From NCBI GenBank assembly GCA_024734555.1, contig JANPWX010000123.1:266241-330240 (forward strand): a stretch of DNA of 64,000 nt, read 5' to 3'. This DNA comes from Trochalopteron elliotii. Lineage: Eukaryota > Chordata > Aves > Passeriformes > Leiothrichidae. Shown here in pieces: positions 12,126-23,151 of the stretch. The notes below the pieces were generated by a model, which was given only the letters and a program-made list of their open reading frames with translations, did no database searches and was not told the DNA's origin. Position 1 is the stretch's first letter. Every line of letters begins with the position of its first letter. The translations under genes were made by a program, and so were the position numbers.

Positions 12126-12993
12126 CATAGCTTTGTACCATGGCTCAGGATGCTGAGAGCTAATTGTGTGTTTCCCTTCAATCTGCTAAAACATTGTGGA
12201 ATAAGATCTTTCAGACCCCCAGTTGCTGGGAATGCTCTCTGCTCACCACACAGTGCCAGTAACAGGAGTTGGAGCCTGTGTCCTTGTTTTGTGCTCCAGG
12301 ACAGAACTCTTGACTAGAATTGTGTTTATAGTTTTTGTCTGTGGATACCCTAAGCCAACTGTCTGGATTTTAGACCAGTGATTTCCTGGAAATATTTGTA
12401 TTTTCTCCTGCATGATGCACTGCAGGAGTGGGCTGCTCTTGATTGCTGTGCTGATGGACACAATGGAAGCTCTGGGCAAGCTCCTCATGCAGGAGCTGTG
12501 GATATCCATTCTTTGGGTAATCCTTTTAGCCTTGAAAGCAGTTGTTACTACCAACGATTCCACACATTCTGCAGGTTTCATGCTGGCCACGTTAGCAGTA
12601 AATAATCCCACTGTGTGCCCAGTTTAGTTCCAGCTCGTGCCACCATTCCTCTGCCTTTTCCCTGCAACGTTAGGAATGTGTATGACAAGGAGGAGATGTT
12701 TCAGCTGAGTGAAACTGGAGCAGATTTCCTCCCCTGCCCACCTGGAAGGACCTTGCAAACTCCATGGAAACAAACAGGAGATACAGAACAGCCCCCAGGG
12801 TGCTTTGGAGCATTCCCTGATAATTCCAGGCAGTTCTGCACTTTGTGCTCTGTCTCAGCTCAATTTTCACTCAAAGCCTTGGGCAGAGTTCTGCAGTTAA
12901 TGGGACTTTGGGAATTTTTAAAAATATCTTTATTAATACCAATGGAAATTATACATATATAGACAAATCTGTTATATTTAACAATATCTTTTT
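12126..12993. other. single-copy non-coding DNA
   Basis: Nothing recognisable. The last 100 bases become AT-rich. Confidence 0.5.
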
Positions 12994-13037
12994 AATGGCT
13001 TCAATTATTAGATATAATGGCTTCAATAATTAGATAT
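12994..13037. repeat. 22-bp tandem duplication
   Basis: Two adjacent 22-base copies (12994-13015 and 13016-13037) begin aatggcttcaa and differ at one position. It looks like a recent slippage or local duplication in AT-rich sequence. Confidence 0.9.
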
Positions 13038-13794
13038 TGTCTGTGCTTCTTTCTGGGCTACAAATGTCCTAAGCCCATTAGGAATAAACAGGATTGTCAG
13101 ATCTTCCTGCTCACTTTCTTCACAGCAGTGCAGTATTTTATTTTCCTGTCCAGTTAATTTGTTAAAAAGCAAAGCAAAACCAACAAACCTTATTTTTAAG
13201 TAACCTAAATGAGATATATTTTTATCATTCCTGAAGTGACCCCTTTGTGCAATGAGATATTTGCTTTGCTGCAGCTTTAATGACATTGTGTTCAGAATCT
13301 GGGTTATTTTTATGTTTTAAATTAACTTTCCATCTTTGAGCAGTTTGGAAAGAAACCAAAATACTTAAATGGGATTTTAGCTGGCAAGAAAGAGGGGGAG
13401 TGATGATGTGATTATACTATTCTGTAAATTCAATAATAATTAACTTTCTGTACCCTAAATCCAGATCTTTGGGTAGAATTTGAACTTGATTTCTCCTGTT
13501 GCTACTGGGGGTTTTTGTGGCCACTGAATATTGATTTTTGTGTTGTCAGACTAACCCTGAGGTTTCCACAGTGCCAGGTTTAGTCTGGGGGTGGGTGGCC
13601 CAGTAAAAAGGCTGGGCTATAACAATTCTGGGGTTTAGCCCTCCTTTGTAGGGCTCGTTTTCCATCCTCCTCCTCACAGTGTGGGGACCTGTCTCCTCTA
13701 GGGAATTTCTCCACATCAGCTTTTCTCCAGAAGCTTTTCCTGACTCTGCTGCTGTTCCTAGACCTGATCTTCACCTAAAAAACCATACGGGAGT
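13038..13794. other. single-copy AT-rich non-coding DNA
   Basis: AT-rich sequence with no recognisable exon or repeat. Confidence 0.5.
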
Positions 13795-14034
13795 TGCACC
13801 AGGGGGATGTTTGGGTTGGATATTAGGAAGAACTAAGGAAGAATTAGGAAGAATTTTTTCCTCTGGAAGGGCTGACAAGCAGTGGCACAGGGCAGTGCTG
13901 GGATCAGCACCCTTGGGAGGGCTCAGAAAACATCTGGATGTGGTGCTGATGGTTTGATGGACCTGGCAGTGTCAGGGTGAGGGCTGGACTCATCCTGGAA
14001 GTCTTTGCCAACCTTGATGAGCCTTGATGAGGTT
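13795..14034 (+). mobile_element. CR1 LINE 3' region, truncated
   Basis: CR1 landmarks appear in order on the plus strand: 'gggttggatattaggaagaa' at about 13813, then 'aattttttcctctggaagg', 'agtggcacagggcagtgctg', 'aaacatctggatgtggtgct', 'cagtgtcagggtgagggctg', and a diverged 'ctttgccaaccttgatga' terminus. Insertions and substitutions (a partial duplication of the 'gaagaa' part) suggest an old copy. Neither the reverse transcriptase frame nor the 5' end is present. Confidence 0.85.
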
Positions 14035-17000
14035 TATGACTCCTAGAGGGGTGTTTTTGCTGAGAGCTGTGCTTTTCCTGGGTGTGTTTATATACAGCAA
14101 TTCCAGTGCCTCTCCTGAGTGAGGGTTTGGGTGCTGGGGAGCACCTGGGATGCCTGACTCCAGAAAGGAGAATTGGCATCCCTGATGAAGCTGTGATCCT
14201 GCTCCTGGGGATTGTGCAAGGAGTGCCCCGAGGTCGGGAGTGCTCAGTGCCATCAGGGGTGTGCTGGGGTTGGGGCTAATCACTGCTCATTAGCATCTCC
14301 TCAGCATGCACGGCACATCCTTCCCGCACAAAGACACTGTCTGAGAAATGTTTATTCACAGCACCGAGGGCCAAAACTGCTCACAGCAGATTTTTTTCCT
14401 GGGTTAAAAGCAAGGCAAAAGCCCCGCTGAGTGAGCAGGCTGGCACCTCCACAGCACACGGAGGGAAGCAGGAAACTTAATTATAATTAAATGAAGTTCA
14501 CTCTTTTCCGTGGGTAAACCAGCACCCAGCCACAAAGCTGGCATATGTGAGCCACCCCCTCAAAATTCAGCATTATTCACAAATCGTGAACTGGGGCAGC
14601 AAACAAATTGCAGGGTGGCATAAGCTCCCCAAAGCTATTTTGAAGCTTTAGTGCTTTAGTTAAAAGCTATTTGGACAATATGGTTTGTTTCCATTTCTGT
14701 GCAGCGAATTCTTGCTTCTTTTTATGGCCTCCTCCCTTCACACCGCCCCGTTTATTTTTGTAAATAAATTAGGAATCTTGGGATTCAAAGTAAAGGTTTG
14801 CCATTGATTTATGAATGGCCACTGTAAATATAATTAATGCAGTTCTAATGTGAATTTTATGAACCTCCACAGACTGCACGTGTTTATGGCTCTGGGAGCA
14901 AAGGCTGATCTGTGCCCATTTGTGTAAGGGATAGAAATGGATGAGTGCAAATAACCACTTAAAAATGATGGGGCTTTGGCTGATGTTTTATTACAGCCTG
15001 TGAAAAAAAACTGGCTTCACCCTAAAAATATAACTTTATTTTATATATATATTATTATAATAAACCTGGAGTCATGCTCAGAGAGAGCAAGGGTAATTAC
15101 ACCACACTGCATTTTAAATATTGCTGCTCAAAAAATCCACATACCTAGAGAACTTCCCCAGTCCTTACAATTACCTGTGCTGCCCCAAAACCTCCCCAGA
15201 GGTAAAACACCCCAAAAAAAACCCAAGATCCCCAAACTTGGGACCCCTCAAATCCCTGGGACTCCCAAATTTGAGCCAAACCCCCAAAGCCACCACAGCA
15301 GGATCCTGTTGATATTCTGAAGAATTTGATGATAAGTCAGTATTTTGCTGCTGCTCACTCTTTTTTTGCCAATAATGCTGCAGGACAACTCCACAGTTGC
15401 CTTTTTGGGAAGAGAGCAGAAAGCCCCAGAGTGTAAAAGTCACTCACACAAGTACAGAAGGATGGAGTGCTTTTAGAATATTGAAAATTCATCACGTTGT
15501 GTCTTATTCAGACAAATGTTTCTCTAATTCCCCCTTCTCTAATCTAGGAATGGGTTTTTTGTTTGGGGATTTTTATTTACTCTCATGTTTAATGGCATGC
15601 TAAGTACTCTGAAATGTCAGTAAAAAGGAGGATAATGTAAAGTCGTTGATACTTAAGGACATAGAGTCTTTGAATAGTTCACGCTTTTAATTTGGTTTGT
15701 ACTTTAATGCTTTATAATTTCATTCTTTTGCTGTCACCTCAGGACTTCCCTGGAAACAGGAAGCAGCGTCTCCACTGACCCACTCAGGTACTGTAATTGT
15801 AGTTGTAGGTTTGAAGTGACAGAAATGCCCAGTTCTGCATCAGCTGCACATCACACAACTTTATCTTGCAATGCACAGCCAGCAAAGGCACTGACCTGAG
15901 AGATGGATACTCCTAAGAGTGGATAATTTGCTCTTTTCCGGGATTTCCAGCTTGAAATTCAGTTCTAGCTTCAAACTCTGGGTTTGTTCTGGGAGGAGCA
16001 CAAAGGGGAGGGGCAGAAGGGTGTGTCTGTGCACAAACCACTCCTCCTCAGGTTTTTATCACCTTCATGCTGCCAAGATTTGCCCTGTCCTGCTGTCCTG
16101 GCAGGTCTGTGCTGCTCTGGGGGAAAGTTGTGGGGAGATGTCACCCGTGTTTCTGTTGCTCAGCACTTTGATAAAAGCACCACCCTTCAGAGAGCTTTGT
16201 CACAGGAGGTGCTGCCAGAACTGGGTTTTTGCTTTGATCACTCCGTTTAGAAAGAAATGCTTGGCCCTGTTAACACTGCATATCAAATGGGTACCTTGCA
16301 TCTTTTATTCTCATCCCTGCACACTGCAAAGTGCATCAAAGGCACAGACTGCCTTTGATAATGCTTGGGCAGGGTCCCTCCCTCTCAAATTGGCAGCTGG
16401 TTTGGTACAAGTCTTCCTTTGGAGGTGCTCTGGGTTGAGGATGTGACTTTTTCCCACATGATGTCATTTGAACCTTGCTTGAACACAACGGTGGGAGCTG
16501 TTCTGTTTAACCTTATTCAAATTAAGACCCCTCTGTAATTAATCTTCCCTTGTTATCCAGTGTAAAGTCTTCTGGAAGTGAAGCATTTGCCTTGTTACCA
16601 TTTCCTAGCAGCCACCCCCTGTGCTGTGATATTCCCTTTGTCCTCAGCACTGGGCCACGTTCAGTCCCCACTGTACTTTTGTCCCATTCCCAGTGGGGCG
16701 GGAAGACTGGGCCTTTGTCTGGCAGGACAATGCAGGAAAAATCCCAACTTCCCCCTGCTCTGCTCCTCTGCAAATTTATTTTAACAAGAGCATGACATTG
16801 CTGGTGTGTGATTTACCAGAGTCAGGTATTGCTGCCACCTTTATTGCAGTCTGGAAATAGATTTTATTACAATGTTTTCTCTTCCATTGAGTATTTTTTT
16901 CCATGGGAGGAGGATATCAGTGAGGAATATGGAAGAAATAGATGCATGCAGTAAATCATTCTGAATGTTGAGGACTGGGCTGAAATAATACCTGGGGGTT

Positions 17001-17089
17001 ACCAGACAAGGGTGCAAAAATGCCACTCTTTAATTGCCAATTGAATAATTGAATAATAATTTTTTTTGTGAAGTTATAAAAACTCTTTG
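14035..17089. other. non-coding DNA, partly conserved-looking
   Basis: No exon is supported. About 14455-14870 is AT-rich, repeat-free and rich in TAAT and ATTA cores, and could be a conserved element. About 15180-15295 is a C/A-rich low-complexity stretch of short ccccaaa-type repeats, seen as an open frame by chance. About 15030-15062 is a short TA-rich run. Confidence 0.45.
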
Positions 17090-17146
17090 AAGTTTTTTTC
17101 TGAAAAAACTTTAGAAACTGTTTAAAGACAGTTTAAAAAACTGTCT
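17090..17146. repeat. two adjacent perfect inverted repeats
   Basis: Hairpin 1 has arms 17090-17098 (aagtttttt) and 17103-17111 (aaaaaactt) with a 4-base loop. Hairpin 2 has arms 17126-17134 (agacagttt) and 17138-17146 (aaactgtct) with a 3-base AAA loop. No flanking gene or terminator context explains them; AT-rich DNA gives some such palindromes by chance. Confidence 0.8.
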
Positions 17147-19458
17147 GAAATTTAAAAAATCTGGAGCGAAACAACCACAGAGGAGAAACTGAAGGAAACT
17201 GTTGAGATTTTATCAGATAAAAGTGTGATTTTTTTTTCTTACTGTTAAATAGTTGTAAAGGGAAGAGCATATGATACCAAACCCACTTCAGTAGGTCGAA
17301 CCAGCCTGTTCTGGAGCTGTAATTAGACAGAATTAAGGCCATTATTTTTGAAATACAATGAAAGGTAATGGAAGACTTCTTGTTACTGGGTGTTTTCTCA
17401 TTAACCCGTTGAGCAAATTGGCCTTTGAACAACCCAGAAAATGGGATGTACCAATTAACATGGCCCCACCCAATGTCCTGTCAAGTATTTCCTAGTCAGG
17501 GCACTCTTTTTTGCATTTTGCTCCTACATTTCCTGTCCCCATCACAAGGCACATTTCCTCTCAGTGAACCACTCAGTGCTGGAAAGAGTAAAGGTTAATG
17601 TGAAAATTTCGCTTCTATTATAAAGGGAAAAAACATGTAAAAATTGGCATATTTTATGTGTGTATATATTGGTTGGCACAATTTCCTTCACAGCCTGCAC
17701 AGGATTTATTCTGGATATTTTGAGTTAGCCTCTGTCAGGTTTCAGCTTTGTTGCCTAATATCTCAGTTTTAATGTGGGGTTGATTTGCCAGGCCTGTTCC
17801 AAATGAGTTGGACATTGAAATGTTTGAGCTCTGCAGATATCTGGGGGGGATTTGTCATCTTCTGGAGCAAATTGATCAGCCAGTGGTTGTGTGAGCCCAG
17901 AGAACAGATGTGCAGAAATGACAGGCAGGGTTAAGAGAACAGCAAAATTCTTCCTGTCCTTCTCCATGGATCCTTTGGCAACTGAGTGGCTTTAATAAAA
18001 TAAAAATAAAGGGCAGGATCAAATGGTGATGGGAATTCATCTGTGGGGGAGTGCAGAACTCTGAGAGCCGTCTGAAGCCAAAGTGCTTTGTTTTGAGTTT
18101 CTGGAAGATTTCTAGGCAGCAGAGCTGCCCTTCAAGTCAATATGGAAGGAAGAGACTTTGACTTATGTCCTGACTCTCTGGGCATCTCTGCAGAGCTTGT
18201 CACCAACACCTTGGGGTGTCCCCAGGGTGTCCCCAAGCCCAAGGGCTCTGTGTGAGCTCTGCCCTGCTGGGGCAGGGATGCTCCAGGGGTGCTGCAAGGG
18301 GCAGGGAGGGACATCTGCTTTGCCAGAGCCTTGAACATCAAAATTTGCCTTATTGTCTGAGCAGCCCAGGAATTCTCCCCCCAGCTCTGATGTGGAGGCC
18401 ACTTCCTGCCCTTGAGTGTCCACACAGCACCCAGAGCTTTGTGTGCTGGGGTGTCCTGTGGGCATCAACCCCCCCAGGAAGAAGTTCAGCATTTTTTTGC
18501 TTGCCCAAAGCCTTGGTTTGCAGCCCTGCTCTGTACTTCCCCACTTTGCAATGTGGTGTGTCATGGGTATTATGGATGAATATTGAAATTCCTGAGTTCC
18601 ACAATACACTAATGGCTACCATGAATTCTTTGTGTGTACTATTTCAGTGGAGTATTTCACCCTGGAGTCTTGAAAGACTTGTGGAAAACAATTTAACTAC
18701 TGCAGTTTCTGTGCTATTCAGGGGGATACTCTTTTTTTTCTGGGGAAGTGAAATATTTTTCAGGAATGTTCCTGGCAAATCACTCTAAAAGTTCAACTAA
18801 GTAAATAACAGTAGTTCAATATTAGTGTTTTGTGAAAGATTGTCACCAAACAAGTCAATTTTCCTGGTCTGCCCAAGCAGTACATGAGGAACTCCAGCAG
18901 GCCCTGGCTTCATGCTGGGGTTATTTTATTCTTCAGTGGATTGTTTTCCTGCAGCCTCAGAGCTCCAGGGGCTGGCAAGAAAACCACCCCTAAAAAAGGA
19001 GGTGGTGCAACGTTCTATTTCCACTTGGCCCTTTTTTTTCGTGGCTGTTTTTGAAAGCCTTGTCAGAGGCTGAACTCTGAGTGACTGCAGAAATTCTCAG
19101 CAAACTGCTCACGGCTCCAGTGCTGGAGCTGCTGCACATCCAAAAATCCCTACTTGTGTTAGGCCTGGGAATTGTAAGTCAAAGGTTTCGGTAAATGCCT
19201 TTCTGAAAGAGCCAGTTCTATATCCCGGCTGAGCGTGAGATGCAGCTTAATTTCCTTTGTTGTTTTCCTGAGGAAGACAAGTGAAAATGAAGAACGTGTT
19301 GAGAGCGTGGGGCTTTTCATTTGCAAAAATGCTCATTAGCATATTCCCTGCACACAGGGTGGGATAATCAGCGTTGGATGCTGTCAGGAAATCCATGGGT
19401 ACATGGCTCCTGTGCTCCCAGCCCACTGCTTAGAAATAGATAATTAAGGTGATAAATA
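17147..19458. other. single-copy non-coding DNA
   Basis: No recognisable exon or repeat family. The frame at 18216-18788 (plus, 190 codons) is overlapped by a 148-codon frame on the other strand and lacks any domain. A POU-like palindromic motif lies at 19329-19342. Confidence 0.5.
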
Positions 19459-19908
19459 GGAATTTTTTGTTGTTGTTGTTGTTGTTTTTTTCTGGGAAGG
19501 ATATGATGCTGAGAAAGAAATTGTTTTGCAATGTGAACAGACAAAGGGTAAGTTTCCTGAAAAGTCTCATTTCAGGATCAAGTCTTTGCCTGGCGTCTCC
19601 TGAGCTTACTTGTCTAGGGCTGCCTTTCCCCTTTCTCCTTGATCCTGGGAATAGCTGCCCTTGCTTATGGGATATAACCATTTTTTTCCTTTCTTTTATC
19701 CTTCTTTTTTTTTCTTGGAATGTAAAAAAATTCAGACACAAAAACATTACAATGGGGAAAACTCGATTTCTTTTCTTCTTTCCTTGTTTTCCCTTTTTTA
19801 TTTTCTTTCTTGTGCTGGTGGGGGTTTTTTTGTTGTTGTTGTTGTGGTGTTTTTTTGGTGTGGTTTTTGTTTTTTTGTTTTTTGGGTTTTTTTTTTTGTG
19901 GAAACAAA
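19459..19908. repeat. T-rich and (GTT)n low-complexity region
   Basis: A (TTG)n run near 19468-19485 and a long T-rich zone from about 19680 to 19905, with further (GTT)n at about 19830-19845, are separated by ordinary sequence. The long Lys-, Asn- and Phe-rich frames on both strands over this region are products of the composition. Confidence 0.75.
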
Positions 19909-20639
19909 GGAAATAAAGATTTCCCATCACCATCTTGGCAGTACCAAACCCAAGGCAAGAGGCAGTGCCAGGAGGTTGGGGCTCACCAGCAGCCACTGGG
20001 TCTCCAGGGCCTTCCCCCAGTTCCTCTTCAGATAAAACTACCCTGGAGAAGTGGGGATGAAAAGCAGGGATGAAAGATTTTCGATAAGAAAATCTAAATA
20101 TCCTCACCGTGATGGCATCAGTGGCTTGAAAATTGCCAAGCTAACGAAGCCCGAGGGAATTTGAGTCCAGTAAGAAAAACAGGGTTGAATTTGGCAGCGT
20201 TTTGTGTTGTTGGGAGCTGATGTTGCTTCTCACAGATATCCACTTGTGTTTGCTTAGGAGTCACCAGCTCTGGGGCTGCACTGAAAGAAATCCCAGCAAA
20301 CAACACAAGGAAAGGGGTACTTGAAAGAGAATCTTCACAAGAAATTAATTTTTTAAAGGCCCAAATGAAACACTTTTGTTTCCTACATGTTGCTTTTCTC
20401 ATGATCTGGTCATTCCCACCACCTGCCCTGTCCTGTACAAGGTGTTTTTAGGGAAATACCACACAAAGTGTGCCCCTGTTTAAGCATAACCCACTGATTT
20501 CTTTACTTCACTAAAGAAACTGCCAGTGCTTACTCGAATATATTTATAATTTCATTTAATTAAACTTACACAAAGCAGTTTTCTAAGAAGATGCCAGGCA
20601 CTTCTGTAGCTGCACAGTGACAATGAGTAAAACCAGAAC
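19909..20639. other. single-copy non-coding DNA
   Basis: Nothing recognisable apart from ordinary AT-rich sequence. Confidence 0.5.
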
Positions 20640-20679
20640 CCCTAAATATAGCTTATATAGATCCCTAAATATAGCTTAT
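20640..20679. repeat. 17-bp direct repeat
   Basis: The sequence ccctaaatatagcttat occurs at 20640-20656 and again, identical, at 20663-20679, 23 bases apart start to start. It is a small local duplication. Confidence 0.9.
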
Positions 20680-20820
20680 TATCCAGGCACTTGGGGAACT
20701 AGATAGGTCCACATGGAAAAGAGCCTCAGGTTGAGGCTTAGGAGTTTGGTTTGCTTTGCATATTTTTTAAACAGAGTTAGAATTCTTGTGGCTTTTTGGG
20801 GAGGGGATTGTGGGGGTGGT

Positions 20821-20871
20821 TTATGGTTTGTTTGTTTGTTTGTTTGGGTTTTTTTTGTTTGGTTGGTTTTG
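20821..20871. repeat. (GTTT)n simple repeat
   Basis: A run of tttg/gttt units with T-rich interruptions. Low-complexity tract without other features. Confidence 0.85.
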
Positions 20872-21175
20872 TTCTAAATACTTGTCCAAGTGCCAGAGTG
20901 GTTTTGAAGCATTTAATCAGATTCTGCTTTTGGTTTTGTTGTTGTGACTGTTGAACTCTATACTTCTACAGAAGTTCTTCTAAGCTCTTCTATACCTATT
21001 TGACAGTAGTGGAAGCTGTAACCTGGATGTTTACTGGGAGTGATTTTCAGAAATGAAACAGAATGAGAAACAACCAAATTGTAGCTGCTGGAAGAGTAAA
21101 CATACAGAAAACTGGACACAAGGATTGATCTCCATCAGGACCCTTCTTATTTAACAACAGCAACGATTTTTTAAA

Positions 21176-21179
<4 letters not shown>

Positions 21180-21215
<36 letters not shown>

Positions 21216-21216
21216 T
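21180..21216. repeat. (TA)16 microsatellite with (AC)n end
   Basis: About 16 uninterrupted TA dinucleotides (21180-21211) followed by acacac, with a run of A before and T after it. Likely to be polymorphic. Confidence 0.95.
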
Positions 21217-21587
21217 TTTTTTTTCTTTTTAAGATAAATTGCTGTTGAAGTTCTCATGTGCCAGTGCTGTTTGTAGCAATGGGGCAGTTCTGTGCTGTTG
21301 TTAACTCAGAGTATCCTGTGAGACTGCAGGAGGGGAGGGATGGGCACAAATTTCTCCTGTCTGATCAGGGACAGTGCCCAGGCAAGGGCTGGAGCTGGGC
21401 CAGGGAAGGTCAGGTTGGATCTCAGGGGAAGGTTCTACCCCAGAGCGTGCTGGGCACTGCCCAGGCTCCCCAGGGAATGGGCACAGCCCCGAGGGTGCCA
21501 GAGCTCCAGGGATGCCCAGGGTGGGATTTTGGGGGTCTGTGCAGAGCCAGGGGTTGGATTCTTGTGGGTCTCTTCCATCCCAGGAGA
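21217..21587. other. GC-moderate non-coding DNA
   Basis: G-rich sequence 5' of a reversed CR1 copy. Three plus-strand frames are open together (about 77 to 123 codons), which argues for composition, not coding. Part of this may be a diverged extension of the CR1 copy. Confidence 0.4.
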
Positions 21588-21850
21588 TTTATAGAATCCC
21601 AGACTGATTTGGGTTGGGAGAGACCTTAAAGCCAAACCCATTCCCATCCCTCTGCTACGGCAGGGACACCTCCCACTGTCCCAGGCTGCTCCAAGCCTTG
21701 TCCAACCTGGCCTTGGACACTGCCAGGGATCCAGGGGCAGCCACAGCTTCTCTGGGCACCCTGTGCCAGGGCCTCCCCACCCTCCCAGGGAGGAATTCCC
21801 ACCTAATCTCTAATCTAAGCCTTCCCTGTGTGATTCCATTCCAGGATTTT
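21588..21850 (-). mobile_element. CR1 LINE 3' region, reverse strand
   Basis: Reverse-strand CR1 landmarks in order on the plus strand: 'atagaatcccagactgattt' and 'gggttgggagagaccttaaa' (3' tail), then 'gcagggacacctcccactgt', 'ccaggctgctccaagccttg', 'tccaacctggccttggacac', 'cagggatccaggggcagcca', 'ctctgggcaccctgtgccag' and 'cctcccagggaggaattcc'. The copy is long for this window and little diverged. It is 5' truncated and sits about 190 bases upstream of a CpG island. Confidence 0.93.
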
Positions 21851-21884
21851 CACCCTTGGCATTTCGCGTTGGGATAGAGCGGAA

Positions 21885-21915
21885 GGAAGGAGGAGGAGGA
21901 GGAGGGGAGGGAGTT
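21885..21915. repeat. (GGA)n purine tract
   Basis: A short GGAA/GGA run on the plus strand between the CR1 copy and the CpG island. Low-complexity only. Confidence 0.8.
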
Positions 21916-22039
21916 GGTAGAATTGGGCCATGGTAAAAGACAGAATTTTTAAAAAAATTTGTGCTCCTGTCTTCTCAGAACAAAAGCAACCCGCTTTTAT
22001 TGTGCCTGGCAGAGGTTTCGATAGCAAACGCTGCTAATT

Positions 22040-22380
22040 GTGCCATCCACAGCGCCAGCAGCTCCCAGCCCGCTGCCCGCGGCTCGGGGATGGCTCCGGA
22101 GCGGCTGCGGCTGCCGGCATCCCCCGGGATGCTCCGCCGGGATTCCCCGCAGGGGCTGCCCGTCCCCGCCGGCGGTCTGGCTGCCTGTCCGGCTGTCTCT
22201 CTGTCTGTCCGGCTGGCTGTCCGTCTGTCCGTCCGTGCCCGCGCCTCGGGGGCTGTCCCGCTGCCGCCCCGCGCTCCGGGGTTGGCTCATCCTCCCCCCT
22301 GCGCTCCCTGGCAAAGTGCGGTGGGAACCAGATAAGCACAATCTGGTGTGTGAGCGGGAGGGTCTGAGCTCCTGCCTGCC
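22040..22380. promoter_or_regulatory. CpG island, probable promoter
   Basis: This is one of only two intervals in the window with dense, undepleted CpG. It contains many GC-box-like cccgcc/ccgg stretches and a (TGTC/CCGT)n run at about 22190-22245. GC-rich sequence with lower CpG density continues to about 23070. In birds such islands usually mark transcription starts. No TATA box is evident. The direction is inferred to be plus from the exon candidate at 23075-23151. A 240-codon minus frame and a 188-codon plus frame across the island are GC-driven and are not called as genes. Confidence 0.65.
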
Positions 22381-22450
22381 TTCTTTTTTCTTTCTTTTTT
22401 TTTTTCCTTCTCCTTTTCCCCGTTTTTTTTTCCTCTCCTTTCCCCTCCCC
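22381..22450. repeat. T/C-rich polypyrimidine tract
   Basis: About 70 bases of almost pure pyrimidine immediately follow the CpG island core. It could lie in a 5' untranslated region or promoter flank. It also gives a Ser/Phe/Pro-rich artefactual frame. Confidence 0.8.
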
Positions 22451-23074
22451 TCACGAGAAGCCCCCAGTTCCCGAGGTGCCGCAGACAATGGAGCTGATGT
22501 GCTGGTACAGGAGGAGCTGATTAGCGGGGTGGGGGGGAAAGAAAAGGGAAGAAAGGGCAAACGCCTGCAGCCCCGTGTGCTGAGATCACAGCTCTGCTCT
22601 GGGTAGCGGGCAGGGGTGTCAGAGCCCATCGAGATAATTGCCTGCATTTTCCGAACTTCTGGGAGCTCTGAGGATGCTTTCCAAGGGTCCATCAAAGCCC
22701 GCAGCTGGAATTTATCCACGCTGTTTGTCCAGGGCGCTTTCAGAACGGCCTAAAGCAGCCGACAGGAGAAGTGGGATTACTGTGTAATTCCAGGGATCCC
22801 GGTAGGACTGGGGGCTTTGGGGGAGAGAGAGAGATAAACGGCGAGCGGGATCAAAGAATCCGTGAATCCGTGTCCTTTGTGCTCCTGCCTCTTTGTACGA
22901 GCCGGGCCGGGGGGCTGCAGGTGCTGAGCCGGCTGCGGGGCAGTCCCAGAGCCCGGGGATGCGGGGACACCAGGCTGCTGCACCGCCTTTGAGTCATTCA
23001 AAGCATCACAAAAAAGTCCTGTGTCGCTAAAAGCCCGCTGCAGACCGCGGCGGCGGCGGCAGGAGTGCCGGAAA
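22451..23074. other. GC-rich shoulder of the CpG island
   Basis: Moderately CpG-rich sequence, including a (CGG)4 run at 23049-23060. It may contain 5' untranslated sequence of the candidate exon that follows. No coding frame is supported. Confidence 0.4.
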
Positions 23075-23151
23075 ATGCTGAAGTTGAAGGCCTTCTGCTT
23101 GGATTACTGGCAGTTTTTATGTCTCCAGCCTCTCCATGGTTTCTATAAAAG
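23075..23151 (+). CDS. candidate first coding exon of an unnamed gene
   Basis: An ATG at 23075 in good context (A at -3) opens a 77-base frame, 25 codons plus two bases, ending at a consensus donor (aaaag|gtaagg, GT at 23152). An in-frame stop at 23027 lies upstream, so this is the first in-frame ATG. The peptide begins MLKLKAF and contains an aromatic, Cys- and Leu-rich middle (about residues 7-17), without a clear signal peptide or domain. It follows a CpG island by about 0.7 kb and a (CGG)n run by 14 bases, which fits a 5' exon. I do not recognise the protein. No matching downstream exon is visible in the window, so the next exon would lie across a long intron. An untranslated or alternative exon, or chance, remains possible. 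Confidence 0.35.

Noticed and set aside
19430..20107. 225-codon minus frame rich in Lys and Asn
   Set aside because: Runs through T-rich and (GTT)n tracts; the plus strand frame is equally long and Phe-rich. Composition explains both.
21997..22719. 240-codon minus and 188-codon plus frames in the first CpG island
   Set aside because: GC-rich DNA has few stops, and the Arg/Gly/Pro-rich peptides are typical shadows of a CpG island.
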